Source: Candidatus Zambryskibacteria bacterium RIFCSPLOWO2_01_FULL_39_39 (GTDB lineage: Bacteria; Patescibacteriota; Minisyncoccia; Phycocordibacterales; WO2-35-19). From it: a DNA stretch of 60,869 bases. The stretch is taken from contig MHWB01000002.1 in the NCBI GenBank assembly GCA_001823925.1, positions 1-60,869 of the forward strand, given 5' to 3'. The translations under genes and the position numbers were made by a program. Numbering within the stretch: position 1 is the first letter of the stretch; the number at the start of each line of letters is the position of its first letter. Positions 17,003-26,131 of the stretch are shown in pieces. The notes beneath the pieces were generated by a model that saw nothing but the letters and a program-made list of their open reading frames with translations, ran no database searches and was not told the origin of the DNA.

Positions 17003-18373
17003 ATGAAAAAAATATTATTAAGCTCATTTCTAATACTCTTTGCTGTATCCAGCCTTGTGCTCGGAGGTACTGGCGCATTCTTCTCTGACACCGAAACCTC
17101 AAGTGGAAACACCTTTACTGCGGGAGCAATAGATTTGAAAATAGATAACACGAGTTATTACAACGGAGTGTTGAACCAAGGTACTACGTGGTCTCTCACC
17201 GATCTTACGGACCATCTCTTTTTTGACTTTGACGATCTAAAGCCGGGTGACATTGGAGAAGATACGATCTCAATACATGTAGACAATAATGATGCATATG
17301 TATGTGCAGAAGTTACTCTCACAAGTAATGAGGAGAATGGTATCAACAACCCAGAAGCAGAGGATCAAGATATAACAGAAGGCCCAGGAGAAGGTGAGCT
17401 CGCTCAAAATGTAAACTTTATTTGGTGGGCGGACGATGGCGACAATGTTCTTGAGGGTGATGAGAATATAATCTCACAAGGTCCTATAGGTAATTTGCCT
17501 CTAAACCAGCCATACACAGTTGCTCTTGCTGATTCAGGGAGCAATATATGGACTGGTATCGGTGGTCCTGTAGCAGGGAGTGATACAAAGTATATTGGCA
17601 AAGGTTGGTGCTTTGGAAATCTTTCCGTCACGCCAGTTGTGCAAGATGGAGCCATAGTTGACACAAATCCTGCAGATGGCATACCGGATAATGGCCCAGA
17701 TGCGCGAGGCGCGGGGTTTAGCTGTGATGGATCTCTTTTGGACAACACTACCCAAACAGACCTACTCACTGCTGATATAAAATTTAGCGCAGTACAATCA
17801 AGACATAACCAGGATTTCCTTTGTGTACCAGATAAACCTCCAGTTGCTTGCGAGTTGACAGAGACTTATGCCGATGAAGTCGCCTCTAGCGATCAAGGTT
17901 TGCGCAAGAACAATACTGCAGTAACCGCAGATAGGAGTGATACTTCTTATGCTCTAGGAGCTCCGCAGAGCTCGGGTACTCCTTATGATGCTCCAGTTGT
18001 AGCAAATTCCTTCTTCTCGCTCGGATTTCCTCTTCTTGGAAACATGGCGGAGATAATACTTTCATTCAATGACAACTTTGTTGTAGATGGTCCGGGGAAC
18101 GATCTAAAACTTTGGGAGGTGACTGGGGGTACAAGCTATCCGGATGAAAAAGTAGATGTATATGTTGGGGATTCAACTGTTGGTCCGTGGACACAGGTAG
18201 GCGATGATGTAACCCGAGACGCAGAGATAGATCTATTTTTGGCTGGGGTGAGTCAAGCTCGCTATGTGCGCATAGTAGATGCAAGCAACCTTGCTTTATT
18301 TGAGGCTACTGCCGATGGTTACGACCTAGATGCCGTGCAAGCTCTAAATTGTATTCAGAGAGCAGAAGAATAA
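17003..18373 (+). CDS. TasA/camelysin-like SipW-dependent secreted protein with extra C-terminal domain
   Basis: LGGTGAFFSDTETSSGNTFTAGAIDLKIDNTSY. Confidence 0.87.
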   Translation: MKKILLSSFLILFAVSSLVLGGTGAFFSDTETSSGNTFTAGAIDLKIDNTSYYNGVLNQGTTWSLTDLTDHLFFDFDDLKPGDIGEDTISIHVDNNDAYVCAEVTLTSNEENGINNPEAEDQDITEGPGEGELAQNVNFIWWADDGDNVLEGDENIISQGPIGNLPLNQPYTVALADSGSNIWTGIGGPVAGSDTKYIGKGWCFGNLSVTPVVQDGAIVDTNPADGIPDNGPDARGAGFSCDGSLLDNTTQTDLLTADIKFSAVQSRHNQDFLCVPDKPPVACELTETYADEVASSDQGLRKNNTAVTADRSDTSYALGAPQSSGTPYDAPVVANSFFSLGFPLLGNMAEIILSFNDNFVVDGPGNDLKLWEVTGGTSYPDEKVDVYVGDSTVGPWTQVGDDVTRDAEIDLFLAGVSQARYVRIVDASNLALFEATADGYDLDAVQALNCIQRAEE

Positions 18374-18412
18374 TTCTAAGATTCTGCAAATTCCATAGTT
18401 TCGCAAAATTAG

Positions 18413-19537
18413 ATGAAAAAGTTATTCAAAATCCCATACTATTTTCTTGTTGTAGGAGTTGCTTCCATAGGTTTACTTTTGCTTGCAACTCTTTTACCAA
18501 TACCCGGCAACTTGAGAGTAAAGATTGTAAAGTCGGGTTCTATGGAACCAGCCATAAAGACTGGAGGACTTGTCTTCATAAGAGAAGCTTCTAGTTACAA
18601 AATGGGAGATGTAATAACATTCGGGCAAGATACCAAGACCCAGATCCCAACTACCCACAGGATTATAGAAGAAAGTGGGGAGGGTGCTTCAAAAACATTT
18701 ACTACCATGGGAGATGCCAATGATGCTCCAGATCCCAAGGAAGTAGGAGTAGGGGAGATAAGGGGTAAAGTAATATTTTCGCTTCCTTATGCTGGGTACA
18801 TACTAGATTTTGCAAAGAAGCCTATGGGGTTTCTGCTACTTGTGGGTGTGCCAGCTCTTATTATTATCTTTGAGGAGTTAATAAAAATTTGGAAAGAAAT
18901 AAAAAAAATAAGAAGAAGAAAAAATGAGGAAGCCCTAGAGTATGTTTCAAGTGAGGCTTTACCAATAGAATTGGAAAGAAATGTTCAATCAGTGTATAGA
19001 GAAGGTAATGTGCTAGATTTGCGGGCTAAATTTGAACAAAAATCTAGAGAGGGTTTGTCTTTCAGGAGAAGAGACACTTCAGACTTTGGACTCAAAGTTG
19101 TGAGTATTCTTCTCTTGGCCATAGTCCCTCTCCTCGGTTTCGGTAGTGTGGGTAGTACTGTTTCTTACTACAACGAAAGCGAAGTCTCTCTCGGTAATAT
19201 TTTGCAAGCGGGTAGTAATTATAAAAATTTTACAGAGAATAATCTGAGGGTGAATAATGATGAAGAGGTTGTACTTGGAGTTTCTGTTGAGACCTCTCTC
19301 TCTGAAGTTTCGGAAGATCTAGCACCTAGTGAGGTAGAAGAAAATAAAATTGAGGAAGAATCAGAAGAACAGGTTGTAGAAGAGAGTGAAGAAGTCGTAG
19401 AAGAAGAACTAAATGAAGAAAATACTAACACAGAAGTAGAATTAGAAGACACCGAAGATGAAAACGTAACAGAAAGTAATGCAGTAGAGGAAGAACAAGA
19501 AATAGTGGAGCCGACTCCGGTAACAATTTCAGAATAG
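18413..19537 (+). CDS. sipW: SipW-like signal peptidase I with C-terminal substrate-like motif and acidic tail
   Basis: VKSGSMEPAIKTGGLVFI, THRIIE, MGDANDAPDPKEV; C-term VGSTVSYYNESEVSLGNILQAGS and Glu-rich tail. Confidence 0.87.
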   Translation: MKKLFKIPYYFLVVGVASIGLLLLATLLPIPGNLRVKIVKSGSMEPAIKTGGLVFIREASSYKMGDVITFGQDTKTQIPTTHRIIEESGEGASKTFTTMGDANDAPDPKEVGVGEIRGKVIFSLPYAGYILDFAKKPMGFLLLVGVPALIIIFEELIKIWKEIKKIRRRKNEEALEYVSSEALPIELERNVQSVYREGNVLDLRAKFEQKSREGLSFRRRDTSDFGLKVVSILLLAIVPLLGFGSVGSTVSYYNESEVSLGNILQAGSNYKNFTENNLRVNNDEEVVLGVSVETSLSEVSEDLAPSEVEENKIEEESEEQVVEESEEVVEEELNEENTNTEVELEDTEDENVTESNAVEEEQEIVEPTPVTISE

Positions 19538-19621
19538 TAAGATAAAAATTTCTTAAATAAAACTTGACCCCGTTAGAATTTAATATTTCTAGCGGGGTTG
19601 ACATTTGGTGAACAGTGATTA

Positions 19622-19739
19622 GAATTCCATATACATAAAACCCAGAATGGGTGCTAGATCACTCCCGTGATCCTGAGTTTATCGAAGGATTTTACGGGAT
19701 TTCCCCGATCCAGCGCCCATTCTGGGTTTTTTGGAATTC
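19622..19739. repeat. 118-bp complex inverted repeat / structured RNA with terminal T-run
   Basis: gaattcc...cccagaatgggtgctagatc / gatccagcgcccattctgggtttttt...ggaattc. Confidence 0.75.
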
Positions 19740-19930
19740 AGATAAGACTTCTTTAATGACATAATTATAACAAACTAAAGTCAATTTAAGCAATTCACAT
19801 CTGGGTGTTGACATCGCTACCGATTCTTCTAGGATGAAAGTGTTACTAGAGTGGTCTTCTTTTGGGGAAAAGGAGGGCAAAATGAAGACGGTAATGTTTC
19901 CCCATTTTTTCGCACAAAAAAATAATTTGT

Positions 19931-19983
19931 CAAACAAAGTAGCCGCTTCGCGAGAGATTTCGCTTGAAGCGGCTATTTTGTTT
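19931..19983 (+). terminator. Strong terminator-like hairpin
   Basis: caaagtagccgcttc...gaagcggctattttg. Confidence 0.65.
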
Positions 19984-20069
19984 GGTCGATACTTCTCCGC
20001 TTCAGAGCTTATGCATACTGAAGCGGGGAAGGAAAAATAATTTATTAAAAATTAATTGTAATAAAAGAT

Positions 20070-20702
20070 ATGAAAAAATTTATAGCTTTTGCTTCGGCCG
20101 CAGCCTTTTTGGTTTCAGCCGTTCCTGCTTTGGCTTTTGGCGGATTTCATTTCTCATCATCTGATCTAGATATAGATGTTGATGTAGACAATGATGCGTA
20201 CGTCAAAAACGATGTTGACACTACCGCTTCAACGGGAGGCAATACTTCAACGGGTGGCAGTGCTCGCAACAGAGTCAGTGGAGGCAATGTTGACAATACT
20301 GAAGCCAACGGCGGAGATACTGGGGATATAGATACTGGGGACGCTTTTGCCACAACTTATGTTACTAACACTGTCAATAGCAATGACATTGTAGTTCGAA
20401 GTGATTGCGGATGCCGAGGTGAGGCCGATCTTGATGTTGATGTAGACAATGATGCTACTGTAAAGAATTATGTTGACACTAAGGCTAAAACAGGTCACAA
20501 CGACTCTGTGGGTGGTAATGCTTCTAACAAAGTAAAGAGCAACTCCTCACACAGCTATCATCATTGGTTTGGTGGAAGCAACAGCGTTGACAATACTGAA
20601 GCCAACGGCGGAGATGCTGGTGAAATCACAACAGGTGATGCTGATGCCTACTCTGATGTTGTAAACGTTGTAAATACCAACGTTGTTCGAGTACGCAGAT
20701 AA
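20070..20702 (+). CDS. Secreted protein with two internal TGDA/VVNTN repeats
   Basis: Signal peptide; repeated DLDIDVDVDNDAYVKN / DLDVDVDNDATVKN and VDNTEANGGD...TGDA. Confidence 0.8.
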   Translation: MKKFIAFASAAAFLVSAVPALAFGGFHFSSSDLDIDVDVDNDAYVKNDVDTTASTGGNTSTGGSARNRVSGGNVDNTEANGGDTGDIDTGDAFATTYVTNTVNSNDIVVRSDCGCRGEADLDVDVDNDATVKNYVDTKAKTGHNDSVGGNASNKVKSNSSHSYHHWFGGSNSVDNTEANGGDAGEITTGDADAYSDVVNVVNTNVVRVRR

Positions 20703-20725
20703 TCTGCATTTGTTCTTTTTGTTAA

Positions 20726-20820
20726 CTCCGACAAAATCGTCGGAGCCGAAATCTGTCTGTCATCTGACGGACGGACTTCGGGCTAAGCTAAGTTCATCAG
20801 CTGATGAACTTAGCTTATCC
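20726..20820. repeat. Three tandem hairpins, the last a 34-bp perfect palindrome (20784-20817)
   Basis: ctccgacaaaatcgtcggag; ccgaaatctgtctgtcatctgacggacggacttcgg; taagctaagttcatcagctgatgaacttagctta. Confidence 0.9.
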
Positions 20821-20826
20821 GGAGAT

Positions 20827-21201
20827 ATGAAAAAATTTATAATAGTTTTAATTACCCTTTATGCATTACCGACTTTTGTCTTGGCTGATTCTACTAATGT
20901 TGTAAATAATGTTACCACTTCAGTTTCAACGGGTGGTAACACAAGTGATGGGGTGGTGACAGAAGGTCAAAGCAAAGGAAGTGTCAAGATTTACACTGAA
21001 GTCAATGGTGAAGTAGTAGAAGATTTCCAAAAAGAAGTAAGTGGTGAGAAGCAAATTAATTATGAAGTGAGCAATGAATTTGAGGGAGGCAGGGTAGAAA
21101 CAAAGGTAGAAGTAAATGGAAATGTGTCAAAGGCGCCCTTTGACACTTTACAAATGTTTATAAAATATGTAAAATATGTATTTTCATTCTTTAAATTTTA
21201 A
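20827..21201 (+). CDS. Small secreted protein, C-terminal part encoded partly by a REP-like palindrome
   Basis: MKKFIIVLITLYALPTFVLADSTNVVNN signal peptide; ORF-track start is too far upstream (inside hairpins). Confidence 0.65.
   Translation: MKKFIIVLITLYALPTFVLADSTNVVNNVTTSVSTGGNTSDGVVTEGQSKGSVKIYTEVNGEVVEDFQKEVSGEKQINYEVSNEFEGGRVETKVEVNGNVSKAPFDTLQMFIKYVKYVFSFFKF
21124..21146. repeat. REP-like palindrome inside a CDS
   Basis: gtgtcaaaggcgccctttgacac, same core as 35478-35496 and 36137-36167. Confidence 0.85.
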
Positions 21202-23668
21202 TAGATACAAAATAACCAAAGTCGCCTTTTCAGTATTTTTGGTGATAGGTATTTTAAATTGGGCTTTTATGCCGGGTCTTCTTACTTATGCCGAAGAAGA
21301 AGTCCCTGCAATTGAAATTGCGGTAGTAGAAACTCCCTCAGCCCCAGAAGTTGTTGTACCGAGTGAGGTGGTTATTGAAACTGGAGATGCGGTTTCTCAA
21401 TCTGAAATTCAAAATGATGCTAACACTCAAGAAATAACTACTGAAGCGCAAAATTCAGGACAAATAGCTCCCCAAAGTTCAGAAAATAATGAGGTAAGCA
21501 CTTCTGTTTTAAATATTGAAGGTCAAAATGAAGCAGAAGTACAAAATACAGCTACCACCACTGCAGAGACTGGAAGCAATAATGCCGAAGGTGTCGCCAC
21601 CACGACGATAACAACAGGTGATGCAGTCGGAAATGTTGACGTGGTTAATTTGGTAAATACAAACATTGTTGATTCTAGCGGTAGTATTATAGCTGGTGGC
21701 GCTTCTTTGGGTGGTTCGTCTTTAGATTTGCGCGCAAACTTCGCAAGCACTACAGCAAGCACTACTTGCCCATTATGCCTCAGTGATATTTCGATAGAGA
21801 ATCAAAATAATGCAACGGTTACAAATAATATAATCGTATCGGCCGAAACCGGAGACAACAATGCTTCTAGCACAGGTGCTGGAATAATTAGAACCGGCGA
21901 TGCTTTTGCCGGTGCTAATGTGGTAAATATCATAAACAGCAATATCGTCAAATCAAACTATATGCTTTTGGTTTTTAATAACTTTGGCGATTGGTCTGGT
22001 GATTTGGTTTTCCCCAATAGCGATTTTTTTGCAAATTTGTTTTCCAATTTTTCTTCTGGTTGTATTACTTGTAGTGGCGACACTTACCTTTCAAATAGTA
22101 ACAACGCTAATGTTTCAAACACAGTTAATACTTCAGCAGAGAGTGGCGATAATACTGCCTCTGGAGAAGGGACTTCTATAAACTCAGGAGAGGCTCTGGC
22201 ATCTTCAAATGTTTATAACCAAGTCAATACAAATGTTTATAATAGCGCATCTTTTTATCTCCTAATAAAAGTTTTTGGTGATTGGGGTGGCAATATATTT
22301 AATTTACCAGAAGGGATCGTCTGGCGTGAGACACCAAAGGGTATCGTCCTTTATAATGAAGCAGACGGCAATCCGTTGGAAAGTGAAATGCAGCCTTTGG
22401 TTGGAGGAGGGGAAACTTCAATTCAAAATACCAACAGTGCGGATGTTGTAAACAATATTAATGTCAGTGCTACTACAGGAAACAATAATGCTCTTGGCGA
22501 TGATGTTTCTATTCAGACGGGCAATGCTTATGCTGGGTCTAATCAGGTCAATATAGTCAATACCAATGTGGTAAGCAGTAACTGGACGAGGGTTTTAGTA
22601 AATATATTTGGCAACTGGCAAGGCAACATTTCTTTTGGAGAGCCAGATTTATGGATAGGTACGGTCGCAGAATCTTCGGGCACTTTGGTTCCAGGTTCTT
22701 CTGTTAAATTTACAACCACTATAAAAAATAATGGTGACGCTACCGCAAGTGGTATTAAGGTCTTGGCAGAACCAGAATTTCCTTATTTGGATATTGATGG
22801 AAATAATGAATGGATACTTAGTCCACTTTTGGCTGGAGAGTCAACGGAAATCTCTTATAGTGGCTCTATCTCTAGGAGCATGCCTTTGGGGGCTATTCCA
22901 ATACAAAATACAGTTTCGGTATCTTCGTTTGAAACAGATGGCAATATGGAAGACAATACTGATGTTATTGATTTAGTCGCTTATAATTATTCAGGACCAA
23001 GAGTTCGGCCATCTCATGTTTCGCGCACATCTACATACCCTAATTTGGAAGTGACAAAAACCCATACTCTTAAAAGCGCTGTGGGTATAAATGGGGTAGA
23101 AATGGTGCCATTTCTCGGCTCGGCTGATTATAAAATAGTAGTTAAAAATAATGGAGGCTTGGCTTATGAAGGGCTACTTGTGGATCAACTTAAAAATGAA
23201 GCTGGTGAAATTATAAATGAACAGACTTGGGACCTTGGCAAGATTTTTGCAAATGAAGAAATTGTTATTACTTATACTACTGAATTTACTGCGAGCACCA
23301 CTCCGGGTACTTACACCAACTATGCTTGGGTGGAAGCTTTGGGGGGAGATTATTCTTATAACCCCAAACTAGCCTCAAAAACTATTTCAAATATGGCGTC
23401 AAGTACCGTTGTGGTTGCAGAGAAACCAATCGTTTTAATTGTAGAAGAACAAGTGAAGGCTTTGGGTGAAGTTTTGGGATTGCTTATCGAAGATGTATCG
23501 GCAGTGGGGGAAGAACAATATGTGGAATTTCTTGGAGGTTTTTGCAGAGAAGAGAGCGGGGATAAAATGAAAACCCTAAGTGTTTCTCAAAGCATTCTCT
23601 TGGGTCTCTCATTTATCCTTATCGTACGAAAGAAAAAGTATATTCCTACTAATTTGTTTATGATCTAA
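21176..23668 (+). CDS. Large surface protein with about four ~90-aa TGDA/VNTNV repeats, CARDB/DUF11-like domains and C-terminal TM
   Basis: Repeats such as NNATVTNNIIVSAETGDNNASSTGAGIIRTGDAFAGANVVNIINSNIV...FGDWSGD; C-term ILLGLSFILIVRKKK. Confidence 0.8.
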   Translation: MYFHSLNFNRYKITKVAFSVFLVIGILNWAFMPGLLTYAEEEVPAIEIAVVETPSAPEVVVPSEVVIETGDAVSQSEIQNDANTQEITTEAQNSGQIAPQSSENNEVSTSVLNIEGQNEAEVQNTATTTAETGSNNAEGVATTTITTGDAVGNVDVVNLVNTNIVDSSGSIIAGGASLGGSSLDLRANFASTTASTTCPLCLSDISIENQNNATVTNNIIVSAETGDNNASSTGAGIIRTGDAFAGANVVNIINSNIVKSNYMLLVFNNFGDWSGDLVFPNSDFFANLFSNFSSGCITCSGDTYLSNSNNANVSNTVNTSAESGDNTASGEGTSINSGEALASSNVYNQVNTNVYNSASFYLLIKVFGDWGGNIFNLPEGIVWRETPKGIVLYNEADGNPLESEMQPLVGGGETSIQNTNSADVVNNINVSATTGNNNALGDDVSIQTGNAYAGSNQVNIVNTNVVSSNWTRVLVNIFGNWQGNISFGEPDLWIGTVAESSGTLVPGSSVKFTTTIKNNGDATASGIKVLAEPEFPYLDIDGNNEWILSPLLAGESTEISYSGSISRSMPLGAIPIQNTVSVSSFETDGNMEDNTDVIDLVAYNYSGPRVRPSHVSRTSTYPNLEVTKTHTLKSAVGINGVEMVPFLGSADYKIVVKNNGGLAYEGLLVDQLKNEAGEIINEQTWDLGKIFANEEIVITYTTEFTASTTPGTYTNYAWVEALGGDYSYNPKLASKTISNMASSTVVVAEKPIVLIVEEQVKALGEVLGLLIEDVSAVGEEQYVEFLGGFCREESGDKMKTLSVSQSILLGLSFILIVRKKKYIPTNLFMI

Positions 23669-23684
23669 ATTATGTTATAATAAT

Positions 23685-24203
23685 TTGGTGAAAAAGCTTA
23701 GAGAAATTACGAGGTTAAAAATAGCCATTGTTTGTTTACTTATTTTGGCTATTTCTATGGGAACTATTTCTCCCCTTAGGGTAGCAGTCTTTGATTCCCT
23801 CTCGGCCATTTATGCTAGCGTTTTAGTTACTCTGACCAATCAAAATAGAGTAAATAGTAATGTCCCGGAACTCAAAGTAAGTCCAATTTTAGAAAAAGCG
23901 GCCCAAATGAAAGCCGATGATATGGCGACTAGAAGCTATTTTGCACACAACACACCAGAAGGGCGGACACCTTGGTATTGGTTTGAAAAAGCAGGTTATA
24001 AATATGTATATGCAGGAGAAAATTTGGCTGTTAATTTTGAAGAAAGTGCTGATGTAGAAACTGCTTGGATGAAATCCAAAGGCCATTTTTTAAATATAAT
24101 GAATCCCAAATTTAAAGAAATTGGTATCGCCACCTCTACTGGTATCTATAAAGGTAAGCAAGCCATCTTTGTTGTTCAGATGTTTGGCGCTCCATCTAAG
24201 TAA
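23685..24203 (+). CDS. CAP/SCP (PR-1/YkwD-like) domain secreted protein
   Basis: LTNQNRVN...AAQMKADDMATRSYFAHNTPEGRTPWYWFEKAGYKYVYAGENLA; GTG start. Confidence 0.87.
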   Translation: MVKKLREITRLKIAIVCLLILAISMGTISPLRVAVFDSLSAIYASVLVTLTNQNRVNSNVPELKVSPILEKAAQMKADDMATRSYFAHNTPEGRTPWYWFEKAGYKYVYAGENLAVNFEESADVETAWMKSKGHFLNIMNPKFKEIGIATSTGIYKGKQAIFVVQMFGAPSK

Positions 24204-24319
24204 AACTAGATAATATAATTAAAAAAAAAGATATACTAAACGCTCGGCGTCTAGTAGTTTTTGTTTTTAGTTTTTTGTTGTATGCTAGTTAGGGTGTTTT
24301 TTGAAAGGAAGGTGAAGCG

Positions 24320-25009
24320 ATGAGACATATGGAAAGACATTCTGGTCTAGAAGACCATATGAATAATATATGGTTTCCAAGGATAAAAGAGGTAGGAGCT
24401 TTTTGGACGCATTCAGGAATTGCCAGTCATCCCCACATATGGACTACCCTAAAAAATCATTCCAATGAATATTTCAATGGTTATGTATTTGGACAAAATT
24501 CCCCCCTTCTAGATGAAGCATGTAAATCTCTGGCATCTTTTTTGGTCTTGAGATTTCCGGAGATTTTAGATGTGGACAGAATTATAGGTCCGGCTATGGG
24601 GGCGATTTGTATTGCGGATGGAGTTGCAAGGCATTTAAGCAATATTAGACAAAAACCATGTCTTTCTGGTTTTGTTGAAAAAGAAGAGAATAACGGTAAG
24701 AGGAGAATGGTTTTTAAGAGAATGAATATTTACCATGGAGAAACTGTGTTGATCGTAGACAATACCATCAATATGGGTAGTAGTGTTCATTTAACGGCTG
24801 AAGCTGTAAAAGAGGCTGGTGGAAGAGTTCTTCCTGTCTTTGGTGCGATTATGAACCGTTCTGCGGTGAGTATTAAGACAAGAATAGTTTCTCTAGCCCA
24901 TATACCAGCGACACAGTGGAAACCAAACAAATGTCCTCTCTGTGCAAAAAATTCTGAAGTAATCGAGCCTCAACTTCCAAGAAATTGGAAAAGGCTTCAG
25001 GGCCTCTGA
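24320..25009 (+). CDS. Phosphoribosyltransferase-family protein with C-terminal CxxC
   Basis: VLIVDNTINMGSSVHLTAEAVKEAGG PRPP-binding motif; KCPLCAKN. Confidence 0.75.
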   Translation: MRHMERHSGLEDHMNNIWFPRIKEVGAFWTHSGIASHPHIWTTLKNHSNEYFNGYVFGQNSPLLDEACKSLASFLVLRFPEILDVDRIIGPAMGAICIADGVARHLSNIRQKPCLSGFVEKEENNGKRRMVFKRMNIYHGETVLIVDNTINMGSSVHLTAEAVKEAGGRVLPVFGAIMNRSAVSIKTRIVSLAHIPATQWKPNKCPLCAKNSEVIEPQLPRNWKRLQGL

Positions 25010-25021
25010 AACGAGGGATGA

Positions 25022-25062
25022 AGAATTTCAAGACCACTCTGAGCAAAGTCGAAGGGTGGTTT
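25022..25062 (+). terminator. Rho-independent terminator
   Basis: aagaccactctgagcaaagtcgaagggtggtttttt. Confidence 0.65.
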
Positions 25063-25071
25063 TTTATTTTA

Positions 25072-26034
25072 TTAACTCTGCCTGTGAAGTTCTAAATAAA
25101 TATCTTCCAACGCTTTGACGGCGTCGCCGGCGGCGATGTTGTTTTGATGATAGAGGGTATCAGTACAATCTCCGGCCGCCCAAATATCTTCTCTACTTGT
25201 TCTCTGGGTCTTGTGGTCTATTTTTATATGTTTAAATTCATCCATTTCTAGCAAATCCTCTACAAAACTCGTTGCTGGGGTATGACCAATCTCTATAAAA
25301 ATTCCACTAACGGGGATTTCAAGATTATCAACAAAAGGCGCGGTCCTTTGATAGACAATAGATTTTACAAAGTCGCCACCTTTGATTTCAACTGGTATGG
25401 CGTTGGTTAGCGCCTTCATTTTTGGATTGGCTAACACTTTTTCTACAGTGACCGGATCGGCACGAAATTCGCCACGGCTCAATAGAGTGACGCTTTTACA
25501 ATAAGCTAAGAGCTGAGCGGCTGATTCAAAACCGGCATTACCTCCACCTATCACTGCTACATCCTTACCTTCAAAAAATGGTCCATCGCATGAGGCGCAA
25601 TAAGTGATACCTTTGCCCTCAAATTCCAAAGCTCCCGGGATATTTAATTTTTTTCTAGAACTGCCGGTGGTTACCAAAATAGTTTTAGTATCGTAAGTAT
25701 TTTTGTTTGTAGTTATAGTGAATTTATTTTTTTGGCCGACGTTTTCAGTCGGCCCCCCGACCAAAAGCGTCGGGGCTACTCTTTCTACTCTCTCCCCCTC
25801 TTTTATATCTACAAAATCACTTGCATAAGATTTGACATGTTCCTTTAAGTTTTTGGCCAAATCAATACCAGAAATAGCAGGCGTACCTATCCAATTTTGA
25901 ATTTCGTTTGATTCTATAGATTGGCCACCAAAAGATTCGGCTATTAACAATGTCTTTATCTGCTTCCTCGCCGCATATACGCCAGCTGCTGCTCCAGCAG
26001 GACCACCACCTATGATTATGAGATCGTATTGCAT
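25072..26034 (-). CDS. trxB: Thioredoxin reductase
   Basis: IIGGGPAGAAAGVYAARK, YCASCDGPFF, GGGNAGFESA, WAAGDCTD. Confidence 0.93.
   Translation of the reverse strand: MQYDLIIIGGGPAGAAAGVYAARKQIKTLLIAESFGGQSIESNEIQNWIGTPAISGIDLAKNLKEHVKSYASDFVDIKEGERVERVAPTLLVGGPTENVGQKNKFTITTNKNTYDTKTILVTTGSSRKKLNIPGALEFEGKGITYCASCDGPFFEGKDVAVIGGGNAGFESAAQLLAYCKSVTLLSRGEFRADPVTVEKVLANPKMKALTNAIPVEIKGGDFVKSIVYQRTAPFVDNLEIPVSGIFIEIGHTPATSFVEDLLEMDEFKHIKIDHKTQRTSREDIWAAGDCTDTLYHQNNIAAGDAVKALEDIYLELHRQS
25734..25775. repeat. Two adjacent hairpins inside trxB
   Basis: ggccgac-gttttca-gtcggcc and ccccgac-caaaagc-gtcgggg. Confidence 0.9.
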
Positions 26035-26059
26035 ATTTTTATTGTATCATAAAAAGACC

Positions 26060-26120
26060 TCACCCCAAATACCTTACGGTATTTTGCCCCTCTCCTTGTG
26101 AAGGAGAGGGGAGAGGGAAA
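26060..26120. repeat. Intergenic CCCTCTCC-type palindromic repeat
   Basis: cccctctccttgtgaaggagaggggagaggg with flanking aaataccttacggtatttt. Confidence 0.75.
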
Positions 26121-26131
26121 AAGAAAAAAAC

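Noticed and set aside
20683-20826. Upstream 48-aa extension of the 20683-21201 ORF
   Set aside because: Covers three hairpins and the end of the previous gene; a signal peptide with SD starts at 20827.
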